Positions 36,001 through 37,685 of a stretch of 37,685 nt of DNA are shown here, one piece after another. The notes below the pieces were generated by a model, which saw only the letters and a program-made list of their open reading frames with translations, was not told where the DNA came from and did not search any database. The stretch is taken from the NCBI GenBank assembly GCA_014084085.1, contig NPFB01000049.1, positions 302,006 to 339,690 of the forward strand, in the 5' to 3' direction. Numbering within the stretch: position 1 is the first letter of the stretch; every line of letters begins with the position of its first letter. This DNA comes from Hondaea fermentalgiana. Lineage: Eukaryota; Sar; Bigyra; Thraustochytrida; Thraustochytriidae. The position numbers were made by a program, and so were the translations under genes.

Positions 36001-37685
36001 GCATCGCCCAACCAAGCGACGTACCGATTCAATGTCGCAGACGCCATCAAACATACCGTCCTCTTGCTCGTGAATCTCGTACATGAGGCGACGCATCGAA
36101 ACGGCGCCCATGGCATTAATCGCATTAAAAATCACACGCATGCGAAAGGCCTGCCGATCAGTCCGCTGAATGGATTCAACATCCCGTAAGTAGCCTGCTG
36201 CCTTGAGCTTTTCGACGCGCGAATCTCGCTCCCGCGCGAGAAGGGATTTGCCGTACTTTTCCAGCTCGCTTTCGCCGGCCGAGATGAGCGCCACGGCGTT
36301 GTATTTGCCGAGCGCTCTGGACTGTGCCATCTTCAGAGGGAGCGACCGCGGTTTCTTTTTGCTTGGCCCATTCTTTTTGCTTGGCCTATTCTTTTTGCTT
36401 GGCCCACCAACGACTCGGTGAAGTGATCTTGCCAAGCTGCGAAACTCCATGCCCATAAGGTCTACCATCTCGGTGATGGAGATTCCGGATTCGCCTGCAG
36501 CCACCGCAGACTCAAATATTTGCTGCGTCACGGACACACCATGCACGGCGCCAGCCTGCGACATGCCGAGTGTACGCTGTGCAATGCGCGTACCTTCGTC
36601 CTTTTCTTCTTCCTGACTAGGTTCACCATCGTCATCATCCTTGGACGACGATGACGAGGAAGAAGAAGGCACGGGGCCCGCTCCGACGCCACCACCAGGC
36701 GCTTTGGCAATCAAGGGCGTTTTATGCAGAACGAGGATGCGACGCACCCCTGTGACCGCCTTGTTGCGCTTCGCCCGTCGTGCAACGCGCGCAAAAAAGT
36801 CTTGGTGCGTCGTCCGGTCCTGCGAGCTCATGAGCCGAATCGAAGCAAACCGGGTTTCCACGTACGATCGACCGGCCTTCCATTCTTGCTCAAGAAACGT
36901 CCAGAGTGTGCGCGACTTGATGCCAAGCAAGAAGATGACGTCACCGTAAGCAAGGTGGCCGACTCTAAGATCACTGCACGCCGCTGCAAGAAGACGAATG
37001 ACACGACGTGCGAGGCCACGCAGCTTTTCGGATGCCTTGATCGCGGAGCTCTCCTCCTTGAAGTCTGAGAGGTAAGCTTTGCTCGTGAAACGAGCGTGAC
37101 GCAAACGATTGCGTGATCCGCCGTCGTTACGCTCAACCGTCTTTTCCACGAGCATGAGCTCCTCGAGGCCGTCAAACATGTAGTGCATGCGATTCCCCTT
37201 GGCTTTGTTCCCCTCTGCTGCCGCGCCGTCTTGGCTCGCTGCTGCTGCCGCGACTGCGGCAGTCGACATCTTCTTGGTCACCTCGCTCGTAGGCATGCCT
37301 TTGCCCAAGGTCGACGCGAGGGCCTCGAGCATTTGCAGGCCACCTGCGCCCGGAACGTCGGGAAATGGGATACGAAGCGCCTGCAGTCGAACACATTCGC
37401 TGGCCACCAGCGTGACCCGTTTCGCATCTGCGTCTTCTGGCAAGGGAGATCCGCGCTTGGCTTTGGCCTCAGGCGTGATGTTGAGCGTCTTTTGGGGCAC
37501 ACTCGTCAACGTGCGCCATACGGCGGCCTTGCGCGTCGCGGCCCAGGGCGCAAGGTCCGCTTTACTGGCCATGAACTGCCAGACCTTGGCGAGCGAGCAC
37601 CCTCGCGCGCCCTGGAGCGCCACGAAGTCGACCACGCATGCCGCCACGCGCGGCAGCGACCCCGCCGCCGCGCGCGCGCGCCCGC
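33076..37685 (-). CDS. GTF3C1: TFIIIC largest subunit (GTF3C1/Tfc3-type, B-block binding), 5'-truncated by the window
   Basis: The frame is open to the right window edge, with no in-frame ATG in its first 25 or so codons, so the true start lies outside; at least 1535 residues are present. In animals and yeast this subunit binds the B box of tRNA genes and recruits TFIIIB and RNA polymerase III. Counting from the codon at 37647, there is an N-terminal winged helix (about 5-28, VALQG...LAKVW), KRVTLVAS (76-83), a B-block-type winged helix (about 228-260, GHLAYGDVIFLLGI), and a further one containing GISITEMVDLMG. Then come a region with INAMGAVSMRRLMYEI, MPVVLYLRIV, and DVDAYWWSL, matching the DVENYW segment of the human protein. 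Low-complexity Ser/Asp/Glu linkers and a PSKKN repeat separate the folded parts. The subunit is poorly conserved between kingdoms, and identity rests on the order of several weak segments. Confidence 0.78.
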   Translation of the reverse strand, partial: GRARAAAGSLPRVAACVVDFVALQGARGCSLAKVWQFMASKADLAPWAATRKAAVWRTLTSVPQKTLNITPEAKAKRGSPLPEDADAKRVTLVASECVRLQALRIPFPDVPGAGGLQMLEALASTLGKGMPTSEVTKKMSTAAVAAAAASQDGAAAEGNKAKGNRMHYMFDGLEELMLVEKTVERNDGGSRNRLRHARFTSKAYLSDFKEESSAIKASEKLRGLARRVIRLLAAACSDLRVGHLAYGDVIFLLGIKSRTLWTFLEQEWKAGRSYVETRFASIRLMSSQDRTTHQDFFARVARRAKRNKAVTGVRRILVLHKTPLIAKAPGGGVGAGPVPSSSSSSSSKDDDDGEPSQEEEKDEGTRIAQRTLGMSQAGAVHGVSVTQQIFESAVAAGESGISITEMVDLMGMEFRSLARSLHRVVGGPSKKNRPSKKNGPSKKKPRSLPLKMAQSRALGKYNAVALISAGESELEKYGKSLLARERDSRVEKLKAAGYLRDVESIQRTDRQAFRMRVIFNAINAMGAVSMRRLMYEIHEQEDGMFDGVCDIESVRRLVGRCKGAPGPEATPELCTLEWRTDGDISQLQHLYGKDPSTTSSPPSSPPLPPAEEPTATEEKTAGSRPVASPARQGSGAKTESGKWQEVRKDKTVRVVEIVYRADRVPRPEVLQDAAQDRAKYVPRHAPAAAAQVVRIPNLSYLARYVREMGIGETGEDVFARLDAAAQKALEERTPTTMLGSGSSKRRRRKTQSRNKVMNRPRGPGALDPRVLAAQTRLRSGNFSRFKTEDVPLAVLNITNFPEGGDFDKDLLMGLLQASKLEHGDATRVLNYFFDVRLMVRARLLHGELLKYCRNKYGAKAPVEAPIDMRAAFEAMPVVLYLRIVKRPIASAGHGPTWTAETCEKAVEAALRGVTIKEAGRPELLECWPAGALRVLRELSLVRKEEAGREDQSSTWSLSMSGALKKNEYDFQSNSDVDAYWWSLRRHAAKTTSEDEMWHAVNWALFASMAVYRPPGASSKSTKASGKRKRAMGQRKGGRKKSRAGANSVALRPIGSAGLLEGPVGAAHKRRRERVEPWPPDLTRTAFEAYISSLDMGDVTRTVLKEEPSATSTALAQKKLRAALEGTPERVDVYKIASANIPSNDQHGRVWALRNLVVLHLVQLARQDHTRASAAPFEALCAPLQNVSRDLLTTVLEEFMACGFLHGLPANPTPKWPQYFASAINREAFRKLLKRVGADMQRPRRIQPSAFEFERSPRAEVAAGKSTREILDGDVKGVDLMRILPMLALGEAQLALDYKDAGTASTELPPLVESERSRRAPRVPVSELRNTEEAFAVALEHRRNPPSNGQDQGEGEGKDQPLGLARDEAANERPTEQKTLLQMIAQAGEDGVTNDQVGSFAQDLPALLRRGEVVRVPAFHQDRFVHRSHMGLWMFGHGNAAAVHHPWMSLEGCVDDYFKRSLARALVVHVLDYPGTSRKALFAAFYPILDLVHLNILLDPLLRGPDALLEVHIEQGLEFFSPSLRALDRRFLQPPA
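36353..36406 (-). repeat. 18-bp tandem repeat inside the TFIIIC gene
   Basis: Three 18-base units (36353-36370, 36371-36388, 36389-36406) encode successive PSKKN-type hexapeptides in a basic linker. The near-identity of the copies suggests recent in-frame expansion. Confidence 0.85.

Overview
This window is nuclear DNA of a protist with GC-rich, apparently intron-free genes. No gene shows an internal break, including a single 14.4 kb reading frame. Neighbouring genes lie on alternating strands, which argues against kinetoplastid-type polycistrons. A flagellar outer-arm dynein implies a flagellated stage, and long Pro-Thr stalks on a surface protein are common in stramenopiles. I infer a labyrinthulomycete (thraustochytrid-like) stramenopile, at moderate confidence. 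The 100-base run of N at 26286-26385 is a scaffold gap.

Layout, left to right: an aspartyl/asparaginyl beta-hydroxylase (275-955, +); a four-helix membrane protein with a charged tail (1192-1980, -); a gamma/DNAH5-type outer-arm dynein heavy chain (2740-17103, +); a TBC1D20-type ER Rab GAP (17424-18692, -); a membrane-anchored torsin-like AAA+ protein (19026-21953, +); a LAP1/LULL1-like type II membrane protein (22457-23635, -); a second, lumenal torsin-like AAA+ protein (24218-25519, +); a patatin-like lipase (26741-28249, +); a membrane-anchored serine pseudoprotease (28957-31434, -); and the 5'-truncated TFIIIC largest subunit, GTF3C1-type (33076 to the right edge, -).

The most interesting part is 18.7-25.5 kb. 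In animals, torsins are ER/nuclear-envelope-lumen AAA+ ATPases that lack an arginine finger and are activated by the lumenal AAA-like domains of LAP1/LULL1. Here two torsin-like proteins, both with signal peptides and neither with an arginine at the Clp finger position, flank a type II protein. That protein's lumenal domain ends in a Gly-Arg-Ile-Ser motif and a near-terminal Cys, as in animal LAP1. The first torsin-like protein also carries an N-terminal degenerate AAA-like domain with the same LAP1-like layout, so it looks like a natural cofactor-ATPase fusion. Three membrane helices and a cytosolic coiled coil follow. The two ATPases have complementary losses of catalytic motifs. The LAP1-like gene and the second torsin share a divergent promoter. 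The first torsin shares one with the ER Rab GAP, and that promoter contains a strictly 10-bp-phased array of palindromic elements. I infer an ER/nuclear-envelope lumenal ATPase module. The assignments rest on motif order and remembered family features, not on a search.

Stretches without genes hold divergent promoters, convergent 3' regions, tandem duplications (25590-25812) and several short microsatellites. I saw no convincing tRNA, rRNA, CRISPR array or transposon.
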